Shown piece after piece: positions 1-9,734 of a stretch of 64,000 nt of DNA (the stretch's first letter is position 1; the number at the start of each line of letters is the position of its first letter). Position numbers and translations under genes: made by a program. This DNA is from Brachynemurus nebulosus (lineage: Eukaryota; Arthropoda; Insecta; Neuroptera; Myrmeleontidae), in NCBI GenBank assembly GCA_035578155.1, contig JAPWDM010000021.1, positions 4,578,501 to 4,642,500 on the forward strand, in the 5' to 3' direction. The notes under the pieces are model-generated. The model was not told the origin of the DNA. It did no database searches and saw nothing but the letters and a program-made list of their open reading frames with translations.

Positions 1-3000
1 GTCGTGGCTTGCTCCACCTCGGCAGAAATTTTTTGGTGGTGGTGTACGGTTTGGATATTCGGATAATTTTCTGCATAACGGTGTCCCCAACCTTGAACTT
101 ATGCGATGGTGGTCGACGTCGATTGAAGTATCTGGACTGTCGTGCACTAGCTTGACGAAGATACGATTCTACAGATTGTCGTGTAGGTATTTTATCACCT
201 TGTAGAATACGTCTGACGTCATATAGATTGTCAAATGGATTTAACAATTCTCTTTTGAAAAAGATCGATGACGGTGTGTGCTTCGTGCTGTCGTGCGAGG
301 TGGTGTTGTAGGCGTACACGACGGAGCCAATGAATTTGTCCCAGTCACGATGTTTGGCACTATGTTCCATAATCGTAGTGGATAAATTGGTCACGACAGT
401 CCTGACGTAGCGTTCGGCGATGTTGGAACTTGGGTGATAGGGTGTCGTGGTGACGTGGTTAATTCTCCACCTGAGACACATCGCGTGGAACTCGTTGGAG
501 CAGAAGGAGCGAGAATTGTCGGAAACAATTATCGCTGGCGGGCCGAATTGGTAAAATAGCGCTTCCATCTTCTGAACTGTCACCTTGGAAGTGAGTCTTG
601 AAACAGGTATGGCTTGCAAAAACTTCGAAAAAGTGTCAACAATAATAATACAGTATTTGTTTCTTTTAGAGCTGGAGGCGATAGGCCCGCAGTGATCGAT
701 TGCGATTTTATACCAGGGAAATTTTGGTACCACATTATACATGGGGGCACCGGTATTCTTCGATAGGGGCTTACATCTCTGGCAGATATCACAAGCCATG
801 ACGTAGTCACGTACATCTTGGAATAGTCGAGGCCAAGCGAATCGTCGAGCTATGTTCCGATAGGTCTTGGTGGAATTCGGATGAGTCGACGCATTATGAA
901 AATAATATATGATGATTTTCCTAAGTGATGCTGGTATGTATATCCGTTTCTGTCGATGTTTTCCAACCATTTTACATAAGACACCGGCGGAAAGGCAGAA
1001 GTTTTTTGTGACATCATTGTCGATACCTTGTTCCAGGTACCGTATGACGCTGCTGCACTCTTCGTCAGTATTCTGGTGATGTTTTATGGAGGGAAAAACT
1101 TCAGGAACGGATGTCAATAAATTACATCGGGGTGGTGGTATTATATTAGGAAGATCGTCACAGGATTTCACATTTTCTGATGGTGAATTTGTTTTGTCAG
1201 GTGGTTGTTCATCGTCGTCTTTGTATAGGCGTGTCAGAGCGTCTGCGATGTTCATATCGCCACGAATATGAACAACGGAGAAGTCGAAGTCCGCTAAGCT
1301 CAACATCCACCGAGCTGTGCGGCCGCACTGTTTTGGTGAATTATAGAGATGAGTAACGGCGTTGTTGTCGCAGTGTACTTCGAACTTCTGGTGTTGTAAG
1401 TAGTCTTTGAATTTCTGTACGCTCCATACAAGAGAAAGTGCTTCTTTTTCGTAGATGGTATAGTGGCTTTCAGGATTTGTAAGCTTTCTGGAGGCGTATG
1501 CGATTGGATGGATGTCATCGCCATGTTTTTGCAGCAACACACTTCCCAAACAATTGTCGGAAGCATCACATTTCAGTATAAATGACTTACTGAAGTCGGG
1601 GAACTTCAAGACTGGAGTTGCGGTAAGCTTGTCTTTGATTTTTTGAAAAGCTTCCATTTGTTCTGGTCCAAATTGAAATTTAATTCCCTTCTTTTTTAGG
1701 TGGTTAAGTGGTGCTGCTAACTCGGCAAATTTTGGGATGAATTTGCTGAAAAATGACGCCATCCCCAGAAAACTACGGAGCTGTTTCAAGTTTCGTGGTG
1801 GTGGTAAATCGATGACAGCTTGAATCTTGTCATTATCTACGGAAAGTCCTTCACTGGAAATGACGTGCCCGAGGAAGCGCAGCTTCTTCATGAACAATTG
1901 ACATTTGTGAGGATTTATAGTAAATCCAGCATCTCCTAAACGTCGTAGAACTTCTCGTAGGTGAGTTTTATGTTCGTCGATGGACGGTGACCATATTAAA
2001 AGATCGTCGCTATACTGTGTACAATATTTATATTTTAGATCACCCAAAATTTCGTTCAGGATACGATTTAATGCCTGACTGCTGGTCGCCAAACCCATTG
2101 GGAACCTGGTGAACTCGAATTGACCATGTACCGTGATGAAACTTGTTATTTTACGTGATTTGTAATCTAATGGACACTGATAGTAGGCGTTGCCGATATC
2201 TAGCCGTGAAAAAACTTTAGCTCCACCCAACGACATGAAGGCTTGATTTATGTCGAGTTGTGGAAACGGATCGTAAAGTAAAGACTTATTCAATTTTCTG
2301 TAGTCGATCACGAGTCTGAAGGTATTGTCTTTTTTAGGTACTAAAAAGGCTGGACTCGCGAATGGACTCTTGCTTTTTTGAATCACCCCTTGTTCAAGAA
2401 GTGTATCCAAAAGTCGTCTCATGTGTTCTGCTCTTGGTGGTGGCATTGAGTATGGCCGTTGGTATACTGGTGTCTTATCACGTAAAATAATTTTCATCTT
2501 ATATTGCGCAGCATAGCCAATTCGATCGGTTAATACGTGTTGGAATTCCGTGAGTATAGCATTGAGATCCTCTTGGTCTGATTCGGAAAGTTGAAATGGA
2601 AGTTCAACAAGTAGATTCAAATTGTCTTCGATTGTTTTTAAGTGTAACATTGCCGTTGTTGAATGTTGACTACTGAAGTTAAAGTTTATTGTTTTGTTTT
2701 TGTAGTTTAATATTGCTTTTGTTTTTATTAAGAATGAGTTACCTAGTATTAATTGTGTAGATAGATCTTTTATTACGTAGAATTTAGTTTTCCAGGTTAA
2801 GTTATTTATTTTTAGGATAGTTGTTAGTATTTTATGTATAGTTGTAGTTTTATTATTAGGTAGTTTTATTTTTATATTAGTTTTAGTTACAGTGTAGTTT
2901 TTATTATTATTAGATTTTAAGTTTTTTATTAATTCATTATTTATATAGTTCGTAGTCGACCCACTATCTATTAAGGCACTCATTTTAATATTGTTTAGTT

Positions 3001-3136
3001 CAGCATCTATGAACGGCAGTGTATTATAATACTTATTAAAGCACTTCGATGAAATATTAAAGCTTTTCATCAAGGGTGTAAAAATCTTCGACCGTGGCTC
3101 CGAAGTATTCACATCCTTGACACTGACAAGTTTTTT
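1..3136 (-). CDS. pol: Ty3/gypsy pol polyprotein, partial (open at window start)
   Basis: Aspartic protease, reverse transcriptase, RNase H and integrase of an LTR retrotransposon. One frame is open from the gag overlap to base 1; I checked the phase at three widely spaced motifs. In order: protease DSGSTTNYI near 2945-2968; RT with the catalytic YSDDLL near 1997-2014; RNase H starting FILKCDASDN near 1560-1590; the integrase zinc region with CDICQRC near 780-800; and an integrase core beginning about 690. The frame has no ATG at its beginning and is entered from gag by a -1 shift. The protein ends outside the window at the integrase C-terminal domain. No env gene or chromodomain is visible in the part present. 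The frame looks intact, so this may be a young copy. Confidence is high for Ty3/gypsy; the clade is not assigned. Confidence 0.9.
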
Positions 3137-4221
3137 GAAGTAGACGTCGATTCAGTTTCTCTTTGTTGAGCCAATTTGATACGTTGTCTTGCGTCTTCTA
3201 ATCTTTTGGCAATGGTAAATAGCTCCTGCATAGTTCGTGGAATGGGAATGTGACAGATTAGTTGTAGATAATCTGAATTGCAACTGTCCCAAATATGCGC
3301 GAGAATTGAGTCGTCGTCTACTGAATTCAGCGCACAAGCAACGCGGTAAACGTCTTTAGAGAAGTCGATGAGTGTTTCTTCCGGTTTCTGATACCTGAAT
3401 ATTCTTGAGAGGGTAATTCTGTTAATTTGTTGCCTTGTTAAGAATGTTTTGAGTAGTTCCTTTTTTAATACCGTCCAAGTTAATTTATCTTTAGCACACA
3501 TCGCGAGAAATGAACGTAGTTCTCCGGAAACAACCATCATTACTGATTTTAATAGATTTTGAAATGGAACTATTTCAAGTTGGGTTATTTCGTCCATCTC
3601 TATTATAAATTCTATCAGTAAATCAGGTGAGGAACCATCTGTATTTGGTATTTTTGAAAACAACTGGCTAACATTGGGACGCAGCACATCTGACGTCATC
3701 ATGTTTTCCATGCGGTCGTTTAAGGCGTGGATCAAGGTTGAATTCATAGCGGTAGCTTGTGCCAACATGTGAATTACGTGATCGTTTGCATGCGTTCCAG
3801 TTGAAGCCTGTTGTTGATCTGTTTGTGTTGCGGTTTGAAACGTCGAAATTCTTGTTTTATCGGGATCCTTCTTGTTTGAAGCTGCGTTTAGCTGCTGAAA
3901 ATCTTCTTCTTCTGAAGTATACGACTGTTTTTCGATTGTCGTATACTCTGGATTCGAAAAACGTTTCGGCGTTTCAAACGACTCCGATAGTTTGTCGTCT
4001 GGTTTCTCACTTGGTTTTACACATGCGACCTCTTGGGTAGAGTATTTGGGTATCGCACCGGTACACGCTGCTGTTGCTTGCGTGCTTGTCGATGTGCTTG
4101 CTACTGTGGTCGTAACAACAGTTGAAAATGTGGCTTGAGGAGTTGATGCGTCGGCTTGTTGTACATTACGTTTCCGTAGGTTGTAAATGGATTCAGAAGA
4201 TGGGGATTTAACCAGGACCAT
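3109..4221 (-). CDS. gag: Ty3/gypsy Gag protein
   Basis: A 370-residue structural protein expected to form the particle of the retrotransposon. The N-terminal half is Thr/Ser/Gln-rich and probably disordered. Residues about 195-345 resemble a retrotransposon gag capsid domain: an alpha-helical stretch with LLIEFIIEMDEI, then FLTRQQINRITLSRIF and FSKDVYRVACAL, then a helical tail rich in Arg and Lys. I see no CCHC zinc knuckle, unlike many Ty3/gypsy gags, so RNA binding may rest on the basic C-terminus. The ATG at 4221 follows an AT-rich leader. The 3' end overlaps pol in the -1 frame and contains the slippery heptamer. The frame is intact. Confidence 0.85.
   Translation of the reverse strand: MVLVKSPSSESIYNLRKRNVQQADASTPQATFSTVVTTTVASTSTSTQATAACTGAIPKYSTQEVACVKPSEKPDDKLSESFETPKRFSNPEYTTIEKQSYTSEEEDFQQLNAASNKKDPDKTRISTFQTATQTDQQQASTGTHANDHVIHMLAQATAMNSTLIHALNDRMENMMTSDVLRPNVSQLFSKIPNTDGSSPDLLIEFIIEMDEITQLEIVPFQNLLKSVMMVVSGELRSFLAMCAKDKLTWTVLKKELLKTFLTRQQINRITLSRIFRYQKPEETLIDFSKDVYRVACALNSVDDDSILAHIWDSCNSDYLQLICHIPIPRTMQELFTIAKRLEDARQRIKLAQQRETESTSTSKNLSVSRM
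3130..3136 (-). promoter_or_regulatory. -1 ribosomal frameshift heptamer A-AAA-AAC at gag/pol junction
   Basis: On the minus strand gag reads TCA AAA AAC, giving the canonical slippery heptamer A AAA AAC in the required phase. The pol frame lies at -1 and becomes open just upstream, after a stop at 3152-3154. Gag ends at 3109, so the overlap is about 43 nt and the heptamer lies inside it. A downstream stimulatory structure was not assessed. Confidence 0.8.
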
Positions 4222-5303
4222 GATTATTGATTAATTGAAGGGGACAAAAAAAATAATATATGTAATGATTATGAATGAAATAAATTAATGAAATTTAAAA
4301 AGAACTAATTTGTGTTTTATTTACAATCGTTTAAGGATCTCTGCTACCATTTCTATAACTACTTTTTTATAATGTAACAAAATAAAATAGAATAACATAA
4401 AAATAAGTTAAAATAAGTAGTTATGTAAATGATTTAACTGTCGTGAAAGAAACACGATCACGATGTTCGTTGATTTTTATTTGCTTGTAAGCCAGATAAT
4501 TAGAATTGAATTGACAGTGGAAGCGAGGCTTTAGATGTTATATACAAATAATGGATCCTACTAATCTACTAAAACGATTATAAGCAAAAGATATATCTGT
4601 GGTATGAGGAAGAGGTGCGGTTGTTTGTCTATGATTTCGCGCGTTTTTTGACAAATGTCAAAATTACATGAAATCTGACATTTGTTGATATTGTTGATGA
4701 AATAAAATGTAAAAAAAAAAACTAAATGGTGATAAATGAGTATTCTGAATTTATATAAGTGATTATAAAACGGGAAAGGGTGTTGTGATAAATGAAAGGA
4801 TTATGAAAATATTGGTTGATCTGGTTATTTTTGGAAAACGTAATATACCGTTGTCAAATAAATGCACTGAGTTGACTGCAGATGATTTAATTCGACCTTT
4901 TTCACGATTAGATGAATAACTCCTGTCGAAAATTCCTTTTCTGTTGTTAAAATATTTAAAATAATACAACAGATTTTTCGAAGAAGGTGCCGAAATGTTT
5001 AACTCAAGTTGGAAGTTTGAAAATTATTTCACAAAATTTTATTTGGTGAGAAGCATTTATTTAACAATTAAATAAAGAAAAACAATTTTACAACAATATG
5101 TGTTTATTTCAGATTTGTTTTTTACACGATCGCGTTAAAATTTTGTAATGAATAAAAAATATTGTATGTATCGCTGAAATTTTGAAAACCAATTGTCCTA
5201 AGAGAGGGAGAAAATATCCCCCCATTTTTGGTGACGTATGAGTGTATTAGGTAATTGTTGTAAAAATATGTGAATATAATCCTATTCAAAATAGGATAGG
5301 ATC
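4222..5303 (-). other. Leader and presumed 5' LTR zone of the first gypsy element, unresolved
   Basis: About 1.1 kb of AT-rich DNA upstream of gag. The 5' LTR should lie here, but the 3' LTR is outside the window, so its limits cannot be set by comparison. A possible primer binding site reading TGGTAGCAGAG on the minus strand lies near 4340-4352; this is weak. Near 5283-5322 the motif ctattcaaaatag occurs twice in short palindromes. No gene seen. Confidence 0.3.
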
Positions 5304-5878
5304 CTAGCTATTCAAAATAGCTACTCCTAATAATAGATCTTCCGTACGGGAGCGTCCATAAACTATGTAGTTCAAGACCGTAACAAGAGCTAACTTGCTA
5401 ATTTCCATCCTGAATTTCAATTTTTGAATTTCAGTCATTTTTGCCATCACTGGTAGGAAACTAATTAAAAAATTATAGTCTCCGTCCTGTCTTAATTCAA
5501 AATCTTTTTTTAAAATATCTAATTTTTCTTTTTTCAATTTCAAAAGAGGGTCTTCATTTTTAAATTTTCTTTTTTTGTTATTAAATTTTGGTGTTGGCGT
5601 TTCTCCATTTGACTCCTCAGCTGAAATTTCCGCTTGCTCAACAACATCCTCTTGAATGGTTTGATTATACTGTATGTCAAGGATATCCTGACTTTCATTT
5701 TCTCTAATTAAACTTTCTGTCATCATAGTCAAACTGCCACTAACCGGTGCAGGATCCACTATATCCTTCAAGAAAGACATTTGGTCCATGTAGATCCATT
5801 TTCGTTTCATTAAAGCAGCACTTCCAGATTTTGAATGATTTTTAATTTTTTTCAATTCTGAACGGAAATTGTCCCTAA
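5304..5878 (-). pseudogene. MADF-BESS domain protein, 3' part, interrupted
   Basis: The C-terminal part of a MADF-BESS DNA-binding protein. The upstream end reads FRSELKKIKNHSKSGSAA followed by RKWIYMDQMSFLKD, matching the second half of a MADF (Myb/SANT-like) domain. A charged linker with a basic NKKRKFK stretch follows. Then DYNFLISFLPVMAKM and QKLKFRMEISKLAL match a BESS motif, a protein-interaction module. The N-terminal half of the MADF domain is missing because a fold-back repeat begins exactly at 5879 after a TAA. The last codons run through a terminal inverted repeat, so the gene belongs to a transposon rather than the host. PIF/Harbinger elements often encode a MADF or Myb-like second protein, which fits. 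No Harbinger nuclease is visible. Confidence 0.6.
5319..5365 (+). repeat. Left terminal inverted repeat of the MADF-bearing element
   Basis: 47 bp starting AGCTACTCCTAATAAT. It pairs in inverted orientation with 6952-6998, with about six mismatches. The pair encloses the MADF-BESS fragment and the fold-back insertion. The target duplication is unclear because the outer flanks have been altered. Confidence 0.6.
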
Positions 5879-6785
5879 CAAGTAAAGGTGTTGAAGTGAT
5901 AATTCCCGATTTTGATGAAACTTGGTAAGTGTGTAGAACGCAAAAAAATAACAGACACGTATTTTGCTTTATCTGCTAAAAACGCCATTTAAGGGGTGAA
6001 ACCCACCCCCAAAGTTGGGGTAAAAATTTAATTTTGTCAAATTACTCAAAAACTATTACAGATAGAAAAAAGTTTAAATTGACACAACCCTTCATTTTTA
6101 AACGTCTTCCTATTGATGTACTCAAATCCAGGGCCGGACCTACTGGAGGGGCCTTGACTATAAAATTGGGGGTAAAATTTGAAATAGGGTGAATATGGTT
6201 GGACCAATCAAAATGCTGATATCAAATATGAAAACTACATCAAAAATACTAGTTTACCTGTTTTTGCTAAAAGTTTTTACGTTAAAGTTAAAAGCTCAAA
6301 TATTAATCTAAAATCTTACATCTGCACTCAATATTTTACTTATAATATCTTTAAAAATAACTTTTTAAATCGTTTTTATTTATTGTATTTATACCTACAA
6401 TTAACATTTAAACAAAAATATTGGATAAAATTTCATTATAATGTTATTCGTGCAAAATTAAAGGCTCCATGTAAGTTCCGGTAGCTCTAGTTAATATTGG
6501 AAACTGTTGAAATATTTTAAATATTTTTTAAATATTTTATCGGTAGAGGCAAAATTTAAATTGACGTTGAATATAATTGTTTTAGAGCTTAAAAAAATAT
6601 ACAGGTATATTAATCTATTACCAAAGCGTTCGTTACGATATTCCAACTTCAGAACCACTTATTGTGACATTATTACCCACTGTCAGTGTATTAATATTAA
6701 AAATGAGTGTATGTTAACTAATATGTAATTTAAGAGGGTGACTCACCCCCTCTCCAATGTTGCTCAAACTGAATTTTGAAATCGA
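5879..6785 (+). mobile_element. Truncated PIF/Harbinger-like fold-back element
   Basis: Starts CAAGTAAAGGTG right after TAA (5876-5878), like the other fold-back copies here, and carries diverged forms of the same arm, including the motif gagggtgactcaccccctc near 6734. It breaks off near 6785 without the mirror end. It splits the MADF domain at 5878. It is the most diverged copy in the window and so probably the oldest. Confidence 0.65.
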
Positions 6786-6951
6786 TAAACCACGTCGTCC
6801 ATAAACCATGTCGCTTAGTTGGGAACAGTTGTAAGAAGGATATTGATGGAATTGAATGTGTTCTTGACTTGGGAGGGGGTCACAAAAAGGAATCCTGTAG
6901 TCTACATGGAGAGAGGCGGAGGAGTTCAAGAAAATGCAAGATGTAACTGTA

Positions 6952-6998
6952 TAGTTTGTGGACGCTCCCCTGCGTAAGATCAATTATTAGGAGTAGCT
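6952..6998 (+). repeat. Right terminal inverted repeat of the MADF-bearing element
   Basis: Mirror of 5319-5365. It ends GGAGTAGCT immediately beside the inferred LTR that starts at 7000, which suggests that the provirus or its remains were joined at this terminus. Between 6786 and 6951 there is no recognisable MADF N-terminus. Confidence 0.6.
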
Positions 6999-6999
6999 G

Positions 7000-7519
7000 T
7001 GTTAAATAAACATTTATAAGTTAGTGTTGTGTCTCTTCGGAGGAGTTGTGGGTTTGGGTTGGTATTTTACTGAATAATACACTGCTTTATATTTTAATTA
7101 ATTTTAGTTATAAAAGTTTAAATTTCACAAACTACAGTTGAATGATACAATTGAACTTGTGTGGAAGAGACGTCGAGTTATCATTTTGAAATATAGCCTT
7201 CACTGGAAAAGGACCCATTTTTATGCCGGGATTGTCTTATATACTGACGCTTAAAATGCGGCTTTGGGAGATTCTTATTGGTCAATTTAATTGTGACGTA
7301 ATTAAAATATTATAAAATTATTTCTAGAACAGTTCATTTCAGGGATATGTTTGTCGCTAGAGAAAATGATGATCACACATATTCCACGATGATAGAATAT
7401 ACTTAATATTATAAAACTAGATAAAACAAATGACGTTAAGTAACGGAAAAAATTATAAAATATGCAATGTGAATTTTAAAAAAATTAAATACGTAAATTA
7501 TATAGGTTGGCTCATTACA
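7000..7519 (-). repeat. Inferred 3' LTR of provirus 1 (errantivirus-like)
   Basis: On the minus strand it begins TGTAATGAGCC directly after a purine tract and ends TTTATTTAACA, giving TG...CA ends and about 520 bp. A TATA-like AGTATATAAG lies inside, near 7230-7240. The position just downstream of the env transmembrane gene fits a 3' LTR. The 5' LTR has not been found, so the limits are inferred from structure only. Confidence 0.5.
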
Positions 7520-7536
7520 CCATCCCCCTAAAAAAG
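7520..7536 (-). other. Polypurine tract of provirus 1
   Basis: The minus strand reads a run of A and G ending in AGGGGGATGG immediately before the inferred LTR start TGTAATG. This is the expected place for plus-strand priming. Confidence 0.5.
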
Positions 7537-7548
7537 AGAAAACATATT

Positions 7549-8215
7549 TTAGCATAAAATTTGTTTCCGTTGAATTTTATATCCTGGAATCTTAATTTTT
7601 TCAGAACCATGAGAGGTAGAAATTTGTTGTATAGTGTCATCAGTCGTTTCCACACAAGTTGTATTATCTGAACTTTTTACATTATTAGTTTTAAAACACA
7701 ATAAATTTTTACTTCTTAATAAGTAATACAAGTAACATATATTTATTATTGAAACGAAAATAAGAATTACATAAAAGGTAACATGTAAGTACACTACTCC
7801 ATTTTGTACATAATTCTGACCTTTTACCTCCAAAATACCATTTTTAATTTCAGCAATATCTTTGCCTAACTGAATCTGCATAATTCTTCAAATTGGTAAG
7901 GTGTCAAATTTGTATTTAGTTTAAATTTAGCAATATCAAATTTAAAATCTTGTTTGAGATCGTTATTATCCAATAAATTTTTTAAAGATACAAAATCAGA
8001 GTTAAATTGAAATATTCGTGGTGACGGTACACCTTCTAATAAAGCATGGTTTGCATAGGCTTTGCAAAATTCATTGAGTGAAAGAATTCCAGTTCCATTT
8101 GCTTTAACCTTGATAGATTGTTCATTAGTCGAACAACATATTACTAAATTTTCCTTAAAAGGTGCTACAAAAAGCCATTTATTACTTAAATTTAATTTAT
8201 GCCATAATACGATAC
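7549..8215 (-). pseudogene. env: Provirus 1 env, C-terminal portion (transmembrane end)
   Basis: The 3' part of a retroelement envelope gene. Residues encoded at 7549-7881 include a long hydrophobic segment near 7735-7800 (YVILIFVSIINICYLYYL), read as the membrane anchor, followed by a polar cytoplasmic tail. The upstream part (7882-8215) is in another frame, so there is a small frameshift near 7881. The gene is interrupted at 8216 by a fold-back insertion of 8.4 kb; the rest of env lies at 16638-17223. The two flanks are in phase across a TAA duplication. The layout resembles baculovirus-F-like errantivirus envelopes. It is defective. Confidence 0.7.
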
Positions 8216-8218
8216 TAA

Positions 8219-9272
8219 CAAGTAAAGGTCCCGAGGCCGAACCTATCGATTTTGATGAAACTTAAATATGTTGTAGAACACTAAAAACTAAGGGACACGT
8301 ATTTTTTTTTATCTGCGGAAAAACGGTTTGAAGGGGTGAAATCGCCCTCCAAAAATTGGGGTAAAAATTTAATTTTTCAAATATCTCGACAACAGTAAGA
8401 GATAGAGCAAAAGTTTAAATTGGCGATATTACTCTTTTTTAAAGAGCTATCTATTGATATGCAATTTGTTCAAATTACATCAACAGGGGTGGTTGGGGAT
8501 TAAAATTTGGAGGTTAATTTTGCAAAAAGGGGGTGAAAAATAAGCGATATAAAAATTTTGTTTACAGATTTGAAATCTACGTCAAAAAATCTAATTGACC
8601 TGTTTTTGCTCAATATCCTAATATTAAGTCTAGGGGTAGTTAACTAGAGGGTGGCTATGTCGAATAATCGTACTATTTGGGTATCTCAAGAAGTTCTTCT
8701 TCATGGAAAATAGCTTAAGACAATTAGAATAACGTATAAATTAAATTCTCGAATTCAAAATTGAGTTTGAGGAACACTGGAGAGGGGGTGAGTCACCCTC
8801 TTATATTATATACTAGTTTATATACACTAATTTTTGCTATTAACACACTGATAGTGGGTAAAATAATGTCACAATAAGTGGTTCTGAAATTGGACTAAAA
8901 TGAAATTCTCGAATTCAAAATTGTGTTTGAGCAACATTGGAGAGGGGGTGAGTCACCCTCTTAAATTACATACTAGTTTACATACAATAATTTTTGCAAT
9001 TAACACACTGACAGGTGGTAATAATGTCACAATAGATGGTTCTGAAGTTAGACTATCGTATGTAAGGTTTTTATTAGGTTTCGTTACTTTAGGTTAGGTT
9101 ATGTAATTTTCGGTATCGATAATTTTCGATAAGGAAAATTATAATATCCATTAAAAAACAAACCTAATAAAGACCTTACATATGATAGTCCAATTTCAGA
9201 ACCACTTATTGTGACATTATTTTACCCACTATCAGTGTGTTAATAGTAAAAATTAGTGTATATAAACTAGTA
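8219..9272 (+). mobile_element. Left part of PIF/Harbinger-like fold-back element A
   Basis: Starts CAAGTAAAGGTCCCGAGGCC after TAA at 8216-8218; the matching end is at 16631-16634, followed by TAA at 16635-16637. The arm of about 600 bp carries the same blocks as the right half in inverted order, plus an inner palindromic section (8900-9270). No transposase is encoded. A non-LTR element is inserted after 9272. Without that insertion the element would be about 1.65 kb, like the intact copy at 41120-42747. Confidence 0.85.
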
Positions 9273-9734
9273 GATTAGATTAGATTAGATTCTTTATTTG
9301 TTTCTGAGCACATAGCTCCATACAAAGAAGTTTGGCTTTAAAAAAAAAAAAATATCCAATACATAATTCATATATACCTACATAATAAACAAAATATTAA
9401 GAATATAAGTTAACAATATATAAATAATATAAACAATAATAAATATTTACAAATAACAATTTAATAGTAACAATAGATAATTAAAAATTTGTTCAATAAA
9501 TAGCATTAAAAAAAAAAAAAAGAAAAAAACAACTAAATCAATTAAACTTTTAAGTAAGCAAATTTAAATAAGCAACAATTAAGTAAAGAAATAAATCAAC
9601 AGATAAATAACAACAAATAAATTTCCCTTTTTTTTTTCCTTCTTCCATCTTTTCTTTCTACCTATTTATCCATTTATATATTTTTTTTCTTTTTTTCCTG
9701 TTTCTTTCTTCTTTTATACAATCGATATTACAAC

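Noticed and set aside
6507..6728. 73-residue plus-strand frame
   Set aside because: Falls in the truncated fold-back copy; AT-rich translation with no homology.
8900..9097. 65-residue open frame also seen at 14677 and 41870
   Set aside because: The same peptide appears because the fold-back element repeats; it reads across palindromic DNA in both orientations and lies in every copy without other coding support.
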